Origin: CAZUZD01 sp964624465
GTDB lineage: Bacteria > Planctomycetota > Planctomycetia > Isosphaerales > Isosphaeraceae
Assembly: GCA_964624465.1 (NCBI GenBank)
Contig: CAZUZD010000407.1
Span: 1-5,202 of the forward strand
Direction of reading: 5' to 3'
DNA: 5,202 nt
Below are positions 1 to 5,202 of the stretch, one piece after another. The translations under genes were made by a program, and so were the position numbers. The notes below the pieces were generated by a model, which was given only the letters and a program-made list of their open reading frames with translations, was not told the origin of the DNA and searched no databases. Position 1 is the stretch's first letter. Every line of letters starts with the position of its first letter.

Positions 1-279
1 CGCGGCGGCTCGACCTTCCTCGGCCGCGACCACCACCCGCACTGCTTCACCATCTGGATGGCCGGCGGCGGCATCAAGGGGGGCCTCGCGCTGGGCGCGA
101 CCGACGAGCTCGGCTACTCGATCACCGAGAACCCCGTCGGCGTGCACGACCTCCAGGCCACCATCCTGCACCTGCTCGGCCTCGACCCGTTCACCTTCCG
201 CTATCCCTCGCTCGGCCTCCAGCAGCGGCTCATCGGCGTCGAGGGCGCCCCGAAGATCCGCCGCGAGCTGCTCGCCTGA
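1..279 (+). CDS. DUF1501 domain protein, C-terminal part (5' end outside window)
   Basis: This is the last 92 codons of a gene read in frame 1 from the left edge and ending in TGA at 277-279. The fragment begins within the typical C-terminal block of DUF1501 proteins: GRDHHPHCFTIWMAGGG (fragment residues 8-24), then a Gly-rich stretch, a TDELGYS segment (34-40), and VHDLQATILHLLGLDP (48-63), ending with QQRLIGVEG and a short tail. DUF1501 proteins belong to the alkaline phosphatase/sulfatase-like superfamily, are very abundant in planctomycetes, are often exported by a Tat signal, and are frequently paired with DUF1549/DUF1553 cytochrome-like proteins. The signal region and the partner gene would lie to the left and cannot be seen. 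The His-rich DHHPH motif and H49-D50 resemble the metal-site motifs of the superfamily, but the substrate is unknown. The reading frame is intact to the stop. The gene is convergent with the sigma-factor gene on the other strand. Confidence 0.9.
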   Translation, partial: RGGSTFLGRDHHPHCFTIWMAGGGIKGGLALGATDELGYSITENPVGVHDLQATILHLLGLDPFTFRYPSLGLQQRLIGVEGAPKIRRELLA

Positions 280-298
280 GGCTGACAGATTTCAATTT

Positions 299-427
299 GT
301 AGGGCGGATCAGCGCAGCGTCATCCGCCGCGCCCGGAGGGAAAGCGCCCCGATTGGCCCATCGAGCTGGTCACGCGCCTGGCACCCGAACCGTCGCGGCG
401 GATGACGCTGGCGCTGATCCGCCCTAC
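299..427. repeat. Inverted pair of 32/33-bp palindromic arms (REP/MITE-like element)
   Basis: The left arm (299-330) starts GTAGGGCGGATCAGCG, and the right arm (395-427) is its reverse complement. The two match at 32 of 33 positions; the only difference is one extra base in the right arm. Each arm is also a hairpin by itself: GGCGGAT at 303-309 pairs with ATCCGCC at 322-328, and GGCGGAT at 397-403 pairs with ATCCGCC at 417-423. A 64-base spacer (331-394) separates the arms and shows no clear structure or ORF. The short TTT just outside each arm is roughly symmetric, but no target-site duplication is evident. The element lies wholly in the gap between two convergent genes, which is typical of REP/BIME-like or small non-autonomous elements, and it could act as a bidirectional transcription barrier. 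The inverted-repeat structure is certain; the class of element is inferred because other genomic copies cannot be checked here. Confidence 0.85.
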
Positions 428-428
428 G

Positions 429-447
429 AAACCCGAGGACGATCGGG
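429..447 (-). terminator. Weak possible intrinsic terminator of the sigma-factor gene
   Basis: Read on the minus strand about 50 bases past the sigma-factor stop codon, a 5-bp stem (443-447 with 432-436, CCCGA/TCGGG) with a 6-base loop is followed by only three T residues. The stem is short and the T tract minimal. The adjacent inverted-repeat hairpin (395-427) comes immediately after and may do more to stop transcription. The placement is right but the signal is weak. Confidence 0.25.
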
Positions 448-496
448 GTGCCGGGGCCTGGGCAACGCCGAGCATTCGGATCGCATCGGGGGCCGG

Positions 497-1279
497 TCAG
501 GCCTCGACGGTCAGGGCCTCGCGGAGCTTCTGGAAGACGCGGGTCTTCTCGTTGCTGACGGTCTTGGGGGCGACGCCCCACTCGGCGGCGATCTCGGCGG
601 GGCTGAAGCCCTGCAGGGTCGCCTGGATCAGGTCGGCCTCCCGGCGGCTCAGGACCTGGCGGATCGCCTCCTGGAGGGCGAGGCGGTCGCCGTCGGCGGC
701 GGCCGAGGAGTCGCCGGTGGCGGGCACGTCGAGCTGCTCGTCGAGGGCCTGGTGCGAGCGCTCGCGGACGGCCCGCTTCTTGACCATGTCGACGGCGCGG
801 AAGAAGTCGGGGCCGAACTCGGTCTCGCGGCTGAGCACCTGCGGCACGTTCTGCCGGCCCACGCTGGCCACCACCCGGTCGAACTCGGGGCGGCCCAGGC
901 CCTGGAGCAGGGTGGCGTAGACAGCCTGCGAGCAGTCGTCGGCCTGCTGCGGCGGGATGCCGGCACGGGCCCAGGCCCGGGCCAGGTACCGATCCAGCTG
1001 CGCCAGGCCCCGCTGCAGGTCCTCGGGGCGGGCGGTCACGACCGGGGCCGCCACGTCCGGCGGCAGGCCGGTCACCGCGCCGGCCGACTCCAGCGCCAGG
1101 TCCCAGGCGGGCAGCCGCGCGGCGTCGCTCAGGCCGGGCGAGTCCAGCCGATCGAACGCCTGGTGGTCGAACGCCAGCGGGGCCAGACCGGGTGCGGAGG
1201 CGTCCATCAGCCGCAGCGAGTCCATCGCCTCGACAGCCGGAGCGTACCGCCTGCTCGGTTTGCGACCGTCCGCCTTCAC
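497..1279 (-). CDS. Sigma-70-family RNA polymerase sigma factor (ECF-like, planctomycete type)
   Basis: The protein is predicted to direct RNA polymerase to a set of promoters. With the GTG start at 1279 it has 260 residues. Residues 95-174 look like sigma region 2: a helix with LDRYLARAWARAG, then ADDCSQAVYATLL (113-125, matching the region 2.2 core-binding helix), and FFRAVDMVKKRAVRER (159-174, matching regions 2.3-2.4). About 34 residues (126-159) separate these two parts, longer than in standard ECF factors. A short acidic linker leads to region 4 (202-256), with LSRREADLI and the helix-turn-helix GFSPAEIAAEWGVAPKTVSN (224-243). The first 85 residues match nothing I know. The GTG start is preferred because GGAGGG lies 7 bases upstream. 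The longer frame back to a TTG at 1444 is rich in Trp and Cys and overlaps a -10 element; ATG at 1225 is an alternative start with a weaker site. No anti-sigma gene adjoins it, so its control is unknown. The family is fairly sure, the regulon is not. Confidence 0.8.
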   Translation of the reverse strand: MKADGRKPSRRYAPAVEAMDSLRLMDASAPGLAPLAFDHQAFDRLDSPGLSDAARLPAWDLALESAGAVTGLPPDVAAPVVTARPEDLQRGLAQLDRYLARAWARAGIPPQQADDCSQAVYATLLQGLGRPEFDRVVASVGRQNVPQVLSRETEFGPDFFRAVDMVKKRAVRERSHQALDEQLDVPATGDSSAAADGDRLALQEAIRQVLSRREADLIQATLQGFSPAEIAAEWGVAPKTVSNEKTRVFQKLREALTVEA

Positions 1280-1286
1280 GTCCCGA

Positions 1287-1292
1287 CCCTCC
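1287..1292 (-). promoter_or_regulatory. Ribosome binding site that sets the GTG start of the sigma-factor gene
   Basis: On the minus strand GGAGGG (1292-1287) stands 7 bases before the GTG at 1279-1277. It is the only strong Shine-Dalgarno match among the candidate starts: TTG at 1444, ATG at 1342, GTG at 1279, ATG at 1225 and ATG at 1207. This decides the start chosen here. Confidence 0.6.
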
Positions 1293-1443
1293 GAATCACC
1301 GTCGATCCCGGCCGCCTCGACACGCGCACGCCAGTCGCACATGTCACGAGGCGACCCACACCACGACACCCAGCCTACCGCATCCGGCCCGATCGAGCGA
1401 TGCCAGATCCGCACCGGGCTCCCTCGCCCAGTGCATGCACGCA

Positions 1444-1471
1444 ATTATCGCACGCCGGCGGTCCGGGACAA
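1444..1471 (-). promoter_or_regulatory. Putative sigma-70-type promoter for the sigma-factor gene
   Basis: On the minus strand a -35-like TTGTCC (1471-1466, 4 of 6 consensus positions) is followed after 16 bases by GATAAT (1449-1444, 5 of 6 positions of TATAAT). It lies between the end of the D-threonine aldolase-like gene and the sigma-factor gene, where a promoter is expected, and its A/T-rich -10 stands out in very GC-rich sequence. Transcription would start near 1437 and give a leader of about 155 nt before the GTG start. The 10-bp palindrome GTGCATGCAC (1431-1440) covers the predicted start point and could be an operator, but it is short enough to be chance. The call rests on pattern matching only. 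Confidence 0.45.
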
Positions 1472-1526
1472 GGGGGGGTGGCCGGCGGGCTCGATAGTCA
1501 GAGAACGCTGGCGGCGGGGGTTTGGT

Positions 1527-2624
1527 TCACTCGAGCTTGCCGCGGCCCCAGAGGGGCCACTCGGCCACGACCAGGCCGGCGCGGTGGGCGGTGACGCGGT
1601 CGTGCAGGACGAACGTCAGGTCGCTGTAGCCGGGGATGACGTGCACGAGGTCGCCCAGGCCGGGCAGGGCGCCGGCCGGGCCGGCGACGCAGAGGTGCTC
1701 GGCGACGAGGTTCGTCATCCGGGCCTCGGGGAAGCCCGGCAGGCGGGGCGGGGCCAGGTGGTCGCTGATCGCCTTCTTGCCGGCGTCCAGGATCGCCAGT
1801 TCCGGCTCGGGCCGGCTCACGACCCTGGCCAGCAGGGTCAGGGCGGGCACGTGGCCGACGACCCCGCAGGGCCCGGTGTAGTAGCCGCAGGCGAAGATGC
1901 CGCCGCCGGCCTGGAGCTCGGTCGGGCCGGGCAGGTCGGCCGTGATCTGGTACGTGCCGCTGCCGCCGGCCGAGGCGATCGGGCAGGGCAGGCCGGCCGC
2001 CTCCAGGGCCGCGCGACCCTGGCGCAGGGTGCCGATGGCCTGATCCACGGCCGACCGCTTGGCCTCGGGGTCGGCGATGGTCATCGCCTGGCCCTCGTAG
2101 CCCATCAGGCCCTGGAGCGCCAGGCTGTCGGTCTGGTGGACGAGGCGGGCCAGCTCGACGAGCGCGGCCACCGAGCGGGCGCCGCAGCGGCCCAGGCCGA
2201 TGTCGAGGTCGACGACGACCGGGATCGTGACCCCGAATCGGCCGGCGGCGCCGGCCAGCAGCTCGACGTGCCGGGGGTGGTCGACGGTGGCGATCACCCG
2301 CGCCTGGAGTTGCAGGGCGGCCAGGCGGTCGGCCTTGTGCGGGTCGGCGATCAGGTGGGCCAGCAGCAGGTCGCGGACGCCGCCGGCGACCATCACCTCG
2401 GCCTCCGAGACCTTGGCGACGGTCAGCCCGATCGCCCCGGCGGCGATCAGGCGATGCGCCAGCGCCGGGGTCTTGAACGCCTTGGCGTGCGGCCGCCAGG
2501 CCATGCCACGCTGGCGCAGGTGGCCGGCCATGCGGGCGACGTTGGCGTCGAGCGCGTCGAGGTCGATCAGCAGGGCCGGGGTGTCGAGCGCCTCGATCGG
2601 GCGACCGACGGGGCTGATGGGCAT
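1527..2624 (-). CDS. D-threonine aldolase / D-serine dehydratase-like PLP enzyme (alanine racemase N-terminal fold)
   Basis: A 365-residue cytoplasmic enzyme of fold-type III PLP proteins. Relatives cleave D-threonine to glycine and acetaldehyde or dehydrate D-serine, using PLP and a divalent metal. Visible landmarks are DTPALLIDLDALDANVARM (14-32), the PLP-lysine motif RPHAKAFK (44-51, with K48 the likely Schiff-base lysine), KVSEAEVMVAGG (71-82), VDLDIGLGRCG (138-148), GLMGYEGQ (172-179), the phosphate-binding SAGGSGTY (218-225) and ELQAGGGIF (236-244). The C-terminal domain carries VIPGYSDLTFVLHD (329-342) and ends in WPLWGRGKLE. The usual metal-binding His-x-Asp/Cys pair appears here as Tyr333-x-Asp335, so the exact reaction is uncertain. 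The ATG has a strong AGGAG 8 bases upstream. The gene lies 43 bases after the M28 peptidase gene on the same strand, probably in one transcript. There is no signal peptide, and the length is close to that of the family. Confidence 0.88.
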   Translation of the reverse strand: MPISPVGRPIEALDTPALLIDLDALDANVARMAGHLRQRGMAWRPHAKAFKTPALAHRLIAAGAIGLTVAKVSEAEVMVAGGVRDLLLAHLIADPHKADRLAALQLQARVIATVDHPRHVELLAGAAGRFGVTIPVVVDLDIGLGRCGARSVAALVELARLVHQTDSLALQGLMGYEGQAMTIADPEAKRSAVDQAIGTLRQGRAALEAAGLPCPIASAGGSGTYQITADLPGPTELQAGGGIFACGYYTGPCGVVGHVPALTLLARVVSRPEPELAILDAGKKAISDHLAPPRLPGFPEARMTNLVAEHLCVAGPAGALPGLGDLVHVIPGYSDLTFVLHDRVTAHRAGLVVAEWPLWGRGKLE

Positions 2625-2632
2625 CGGGGACG

Positions 2633-2637
2633 CTCCT
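2633..2637 (-). promoter_or_regulatory. Ribosome binding site of the D-threonine aldolase-like gene
   Basis: AGGAG on the minus strand (2637-2633) sits 8 bases before the ATG at 2624-2622. It lies inside the 43-base gap after the peptidase stop codon, supports this start, and allows independent translation within a shared transcript. Confidence 0.65.
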
Positions 2638-2667
2638 GCGGACGGGGATTTCGGACGCTGGCGCGGC

Positions 2668-4281
2668 TCACTTCGCCGGCGGATGGTACCGCTCCCAGGC
2701 CTCGACGTACCGCTTGGTCTTGGTGTTCTCGCGGTTCCAGGCCGGAGCAGTCGGGCTGTCGGCGATCAGCAGCAGGCCGAGGCCGAAGGCGCGGCCGACG
2801 CGGGCGAGGTTGTCGTAGTCGATCTTGTCCCAGTGGTCGGCGGCCTTGTGGTAGTCGGGGTACATGAAGGCGACGCAGAGGGTGTGCGCCGGAACCCCCT
2901 CGTCGGCCAGGGCCTGGTTGTCGCTGCGGGCGAAGAAGGCGTCGCTGTTGCGGGGATGCTTGAAGACCTCCACCCCGGTGAGCGCCCCGGCGCGGGCGAA
3001 GCTGGTGCCGACGTCGCTGAAGTCGAAGCCAGTCATCGAGGCCCGGTTGACCATCGGGCCCTCGGAGTCGTCGGTGCGGCCGACCTGTTCGAGGTTCACG
3101 TGGGCGACGGTCTTCGCGATCGGCACCAGCGGGTGGCGGCCGTAGTAGCGCGAGCCGACCAGCCCCTTCTCCTCGCCGAAGAAGGTCAGGAACAGGATGC
3201 TCCGCTTCGGGGCGGGCTGCACCGCGGCCAGGACGCGGGCCAGCTCCATCACGGCGGCCGTGCCGCTGGCGTCGTCGTTGGCGCCGTTGAAGATCCGGTC
3301 GGGCTCGCCGGGCCGGCCGCCGACGCCGACGTGGTCGTAGTGGGCCGAGACGATCACGTACGTGTCGGCCAGGGCCGGGTCGGAGCCCCGGATCAGGCCC
3401 GCGACGTTCTTGAGCTTCACCGGCTTCGTCACCGGGGCGCCCAGCCGCACCGTCAGCTTGCCGGGCAGGCCGGTCAGGCTCGGGGCCTGTCCGAGCAGGG
3501 CGGCCAGCGCGGGGTCGTGCAGGGTGATCACCGGGCTGCCCGGCCGATCCTGCACGAACCGACCCAGGCCGACGCCCCGGCGCTCGGGGTCGACCAGCCG
3601 GCCGCGGGGCAGGCCGGTGCCGCGGTCGGTGCTGCCGTCGACGTCCAGGATCAGCCCCGGGGCCTGGCTCGTGAGCTTCGCCAGCACCAGGCCGCGGGCC
3701 TTCTCGGCAGCGGCCTCGGCCTCGGGCCCCTCGGCGACGGCCGGGCGGACGAGCACGACGGCCTTGCCCTTCACGTCGAGGTCGTCGGGCACCGCGCCCG
3801 GCTCGGCGGCGTTGACCCGCACCAGCGGCAGGTCGACCAGATCCAGCTCGCGGAACCGGTTGAAGCTGACGCGGTCGAGCCCGGGGCGGTACTCCTTGCC
3901 GTCGTACGAGAGGTCGAGCCGGAAGCTGCCGGCGTCGGGCTCCTCGACCTCGTAGGGGGCGACCTGGAAGTAGCCGTCGGTGCCGATCGGCTCCAGGCCG
4001 GCGCGACGGAACTGCGCGGCGATGTACTCGGCGGCCACGTCCAGACCCGGCGAGGGCGTGTCGCGCCCCTCCAGCAGGTCGGAGGCGAGGAAGGCGATGT
4101 GGCTCCGCAGCGCATTGGCGTCGAGGGCCGGTACGGCGGCCACCCGCTCGGCCGGCGGGTCCGCCACCACCGGGGCCTGCCGGGCCCCGGCGACCGGGGA
4201 CCAGACCAGGGCCAGCGTCAGGGCAGCGGCGGCGATCGAGGGTCGCGCCAGGAGGGCGGGCGAGCGACGGACCGGGCTCAT
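2668..4281 (-). CDS. Secreted M28-family zinc metallopeptidase with PA-like insert
   Basis: A 537-residue exported peptidase, probably an aminopeptidase acting outside the cytoplasm on peptides. The N-terminus has Arg residues followed by a hydrophobic stretch (about 15-30) and a likely cleavage site near SPVAGA (28-33), which together form a signal peptide. Residues 55-110 resemble the region before the protease-associated domain in M28 proteins (HIAFLASDLLEGRDTPSPG), and about 145-290 looks like a PA-type insert. The catalytic domain follows: SAHYDHVG (312-319, zinc ligand H314), FNGANDDASGTAAVMELAR (331-349, bridging D336), FFGEEKGLVGSRYY (367-380, catalytic E370 and zinc E371), NLEQVGR (396-402), and DYHKAADHWDKIDYD (476-490, zinc H478). 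The fourth ligand position is Glu398 where the family usually has Asp. The ATG has only a weak upstream GAGAA. The gene lies 75 bases after the stop of the preceding unknown gene and 43 bases before the PLP enzyme gene, which suggests an operon. The substrate is unknown. Confidence 0.93.
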   Translation of the reverse strand: MSPVRRSPALLARPSIAAAALTLALVWSPVAGARQAPVVADPPAERVAAVPALDANALRSHIAFLASDLLEGRDTPSPGLDVAAEYIAAQFRRAGLEPIGTDGYFQVAPYEVEEPDAGSFRLDLSYDGKEYRPGLDRVSFNRFRELDLVDLPLVRVNAAEPGAVPDDLDVKGKAVVLVRPAVAEGPEAEAAAEKARGLVLAKLTSQAPGLILDVDGSTDRGTGLPRGRLVDPERRGVGLGRFVQDRPGSPVITLHDPALAALLGQAPSLTGLPGKLTVRLGAPVTKPVKLKNVAGLIRGSDPALADTYVIVSAHYDHVGVGGRPGEPDRIFNGANDDASGTAAVMELARVLAAVQPAPKRSILFLTFFGEEKGLVGSRYYGRHPLVPIAKTVAHVNLEQVGRTDDSEGPMVNRASMTGFDFSDVGTSFARAGALTGVEVFKHPRNSDAFFARSDNQALADEGVPAHTLCVAFMYPDYHKAADHWDKIDYDNLARVGRAFGLGLLLIADSPTAPAWNRENTKTKRYVEAWERYHPPAK

Positions 4282-4356
4282 GGTGTCGGTTCTCGGTGGG
4301 AGGTGGCGGCGGCCCGACGGCGGGCGCCGCGCCGGGTCGCTCGGTCTCGGGTTCGA

Positions 4357-5202
4357 TCAGTCGGTCGGCCGGCCGTCGGCACGGTCCTTGAGGAGCACCA
4401 GCGAGATCAGGATCGGCCCGCTGCCGGTGCCGATCGGCTGACCGGCGCTGTAGAGCTCGAACGAGACATCCAGGTTCAGCCGGCCCGACGCCCAGGCGCC
4501 GACGGCCGGGTCGTAGACCTGCTCGCCGGTGACGCGGTAGCTGGCGTTGCGGAGCTCGCCGATGCCCAGGGTCCCCTCGGCCCGCAGCTCGCCGGAGACC
4601 TTGACCCGGACGGTGCCATCGGCCCCGGGCGCGGTGCCCAGGCGCTCGTAGCGGAGCATGCCGCGGGCGTGCTGGCCGCTGCCCAGCGACACGGCCACCG
4701 GGCTCTCCCACTCGCTGGCCGCGGCGGGGAACGGCACGTGGAACAGGCGGGTGGTGTCGACCATGCCGGCCGACAGCAGCGGTGAGTCGGACTTGAGGAG
4801 CACGGTCCGGCCGGTCTCGCGGCCCTCGGCGTCGACGGCGATGGTCGCCATCGGGGCGTCGAATTCGTCGAGCCGGGCCTTGAGCGCCTCGGGGGCGTTG
4901 CGGGCCTCGATCAGGGTCGACGGCTGGCCGCCCTGCTGGAGCTTGGCCCCGGCGCGGCTCAATGACGACTGGGTGAGCACCCGGCTGGCGTCGCGGATCG
5001 TGACCCCCAGCGAGTGGACCGAGACCTCCTCGGCCCCCGGCCGGGCGGCCACGGTGTACTCGACGGTCGTCACCGCCTCGATGAGCTGCGGCTGGTCGCG
5101 GAGCTGGAGCTGGAGCTCCGACTCCACGCTCAGGTGATACGCCCGCACCGGTCCGGTCGGGGCGGCGGGGGCCTCGGCCGCGGGCGCGGCCGGGTCGGGG
5201 CC
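4357..5202 (-). CDS. Unrecognised protein, C-terminal 281 residues (5' end outside window)
   Basis: The frame is open from the right edge to a TGA at 4359-4357. An internal GTG at 5148 is not a convincing start, because the frame continues upstream without a stop through a Pro/Ala-rich stretch (18 codons, reading GPDPAAPAAEAPAAPTGP). The body alternates short beta-like segments: RAYHLSVESELQLQLRD, a VEYTVAARPG segment, a long middle section with VLLKSDSPLLS, then VRVKVSGELRAEGTLGIGEL, SYRVTGEQVYD and RLNLDVSFELYSAG near the end. This pattern of amphipathic strands after a Pro/Ala linker suggests an exported or lipid-anchored, beta-rich protein, as in many planctomycete hypothetical proteins whose signal peptide precedes such a linker. 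I do not recognise a named family with confidence; resemblance to DUF6263-type proteins is only a guess. It is the first visible gene of the presumed transcript that continues into the M28 peptidase, 75 bases away. Confidence 0.75.
   Translation of the reverse strand, partial: GPDPAAPAAEAPAAPTGPVRAYHLSVESELQLQLRDQPQLIEAVTTVEYTVAARPGAEEVSVHSLGVTIRDASRVLTQSSLSRAGAKLQQGGQPSTLIEARNAPEALKARLDEFDAPMATIAVDAEGRETGRTVLLKSDSPLLSAGMVDTTRLFHVPFPAAASEWESPVAVSLGSGQHARGMLRYERLGTAPGADGTVRVKVSGELRAEGTLGIGELRNASYRVTGEQVYDPAVGAWASGRLNLDVSFELYSAGQPIGTGSGPILISLVLLKDRADGRPTD

Noticed and set aside
1431..1440. Perfect 10-bp palindrome GTGCATGCAC at the predicted transcription start
   Set aside because: Several 10-bp palindromes are expected by chance in a window this size, so it is mentioned with the promoter but not called as an operator.
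1280..1444. N-terminal extension of the sigma factor from a TTG start at 1444
   Set aside because: It adds 55 residues with four Trp and three Cys, lacks a ribosome site, and its start codon overlaps the -10 element of the likely promoter.
1453..1487. 7-bp inverted repeat (CGCCGGC at 1453-1459, GCCGGCG at 1481-1487) around the -35 box, and a nearby G-rich run with G-quadruplex character
   Set aside because: GCCGGC is itself palindromic and common in such GC-rich DNA. The final loop of the G-run is too long for a standard quadruplex, so chance is the simplest explanation.
353..2867. Two long plus-strand frames (353-1594 and 957-2867) opposite the sigma-factor and PLP-enzyme genes
   Set aside because: They have no recognisable motifs and strongly biased composition, and both cross the non-coding promoter gap. 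The opposite-strand genes explain the coding signal.
4282..4356. GC-rich partial inverted repeats in the gap between the unknown gene and the peptidase gene
   Set aside because: The pairing is imperfect and no T tract follows, so it does not support a terminator.
2567..4711. 714-codon open frame on the minus strand in another phase
   Set aside because: The product is an Arg/Pro/Gly-rich shadow of the M28 gene and its flanks, with no domain signature, whereas the M28 frame has a signal peptide and a full catalytic set.
2200..4785. 861-codon open frame on the plus strand, opposite the minus-strand genes
   Set aside because: Its translation is low-complexity, rich in Gly/Ala/Arg/Val, with no family motifs. 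It spans parts of three well-supported minus-strand genes, as expected for a stop-poor shadow frame in very GC-rich DNA.

Overview
The window is very GC-rich, and its gene set points to a planctomycete, most likely of the Isosphaeraceae type. The evidence is the tail of a DUF1501 (sulfatase-like) protein, an unusual short sigma-70-like factor of a kind I associate with that phylum, and a secreted M28 metallopeptidase next to a D-threonine-aldolase-type PLP enzyme. The organism assignment is an inference from protein character, because no rRNA or other marker gene is present.

Layout. Positions 1-279 (+) hold the last 92 codons of a DUF1501 protein. Positions 280-496 form a non-coding gap between convergent genes. 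It contains a striking pair of near-identical inverted repeat arms (299-330 and 395-427), each of which is also a hairpin by itself. All other genes are on the minus strand. In transcription order from the right edge they are: an unrecognised, probably exported protein whose N-terminus lies outside the window (5202-4357); a secreted M28 zinc peptidase with a signal peptide (4281-2668); a D-threonine aldolase / D-serine dehydratase-like enzyme (2624-1527); and a sigma-70-family factor (best start GTG at 1279, stop at 497).

How the genes relate. The three genes from 5202 to 1527 are separated by only 75 and 43 bases, with no convincing terminator between them, so they may be co-transcribed. The sigma factor is separated from them by 247 bases holding a plausible promoter (minus strand, 1444-1471) and a leader of about 155 nt, so it probably forms its own transcription unit. 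No anti-sigma gene is visible beside it. The longest ORFs on the opposite strand are shadows produced by the high GC content.

The window looks mostly like ordinary chromosomal planctomycete sequence. I did not find a clear new multi-gene system. The points most worth a second look are the paired REP/MITE-like inverted repeat, the extended region 2 of the sigma factor, and active-site variations in the two enzymes.
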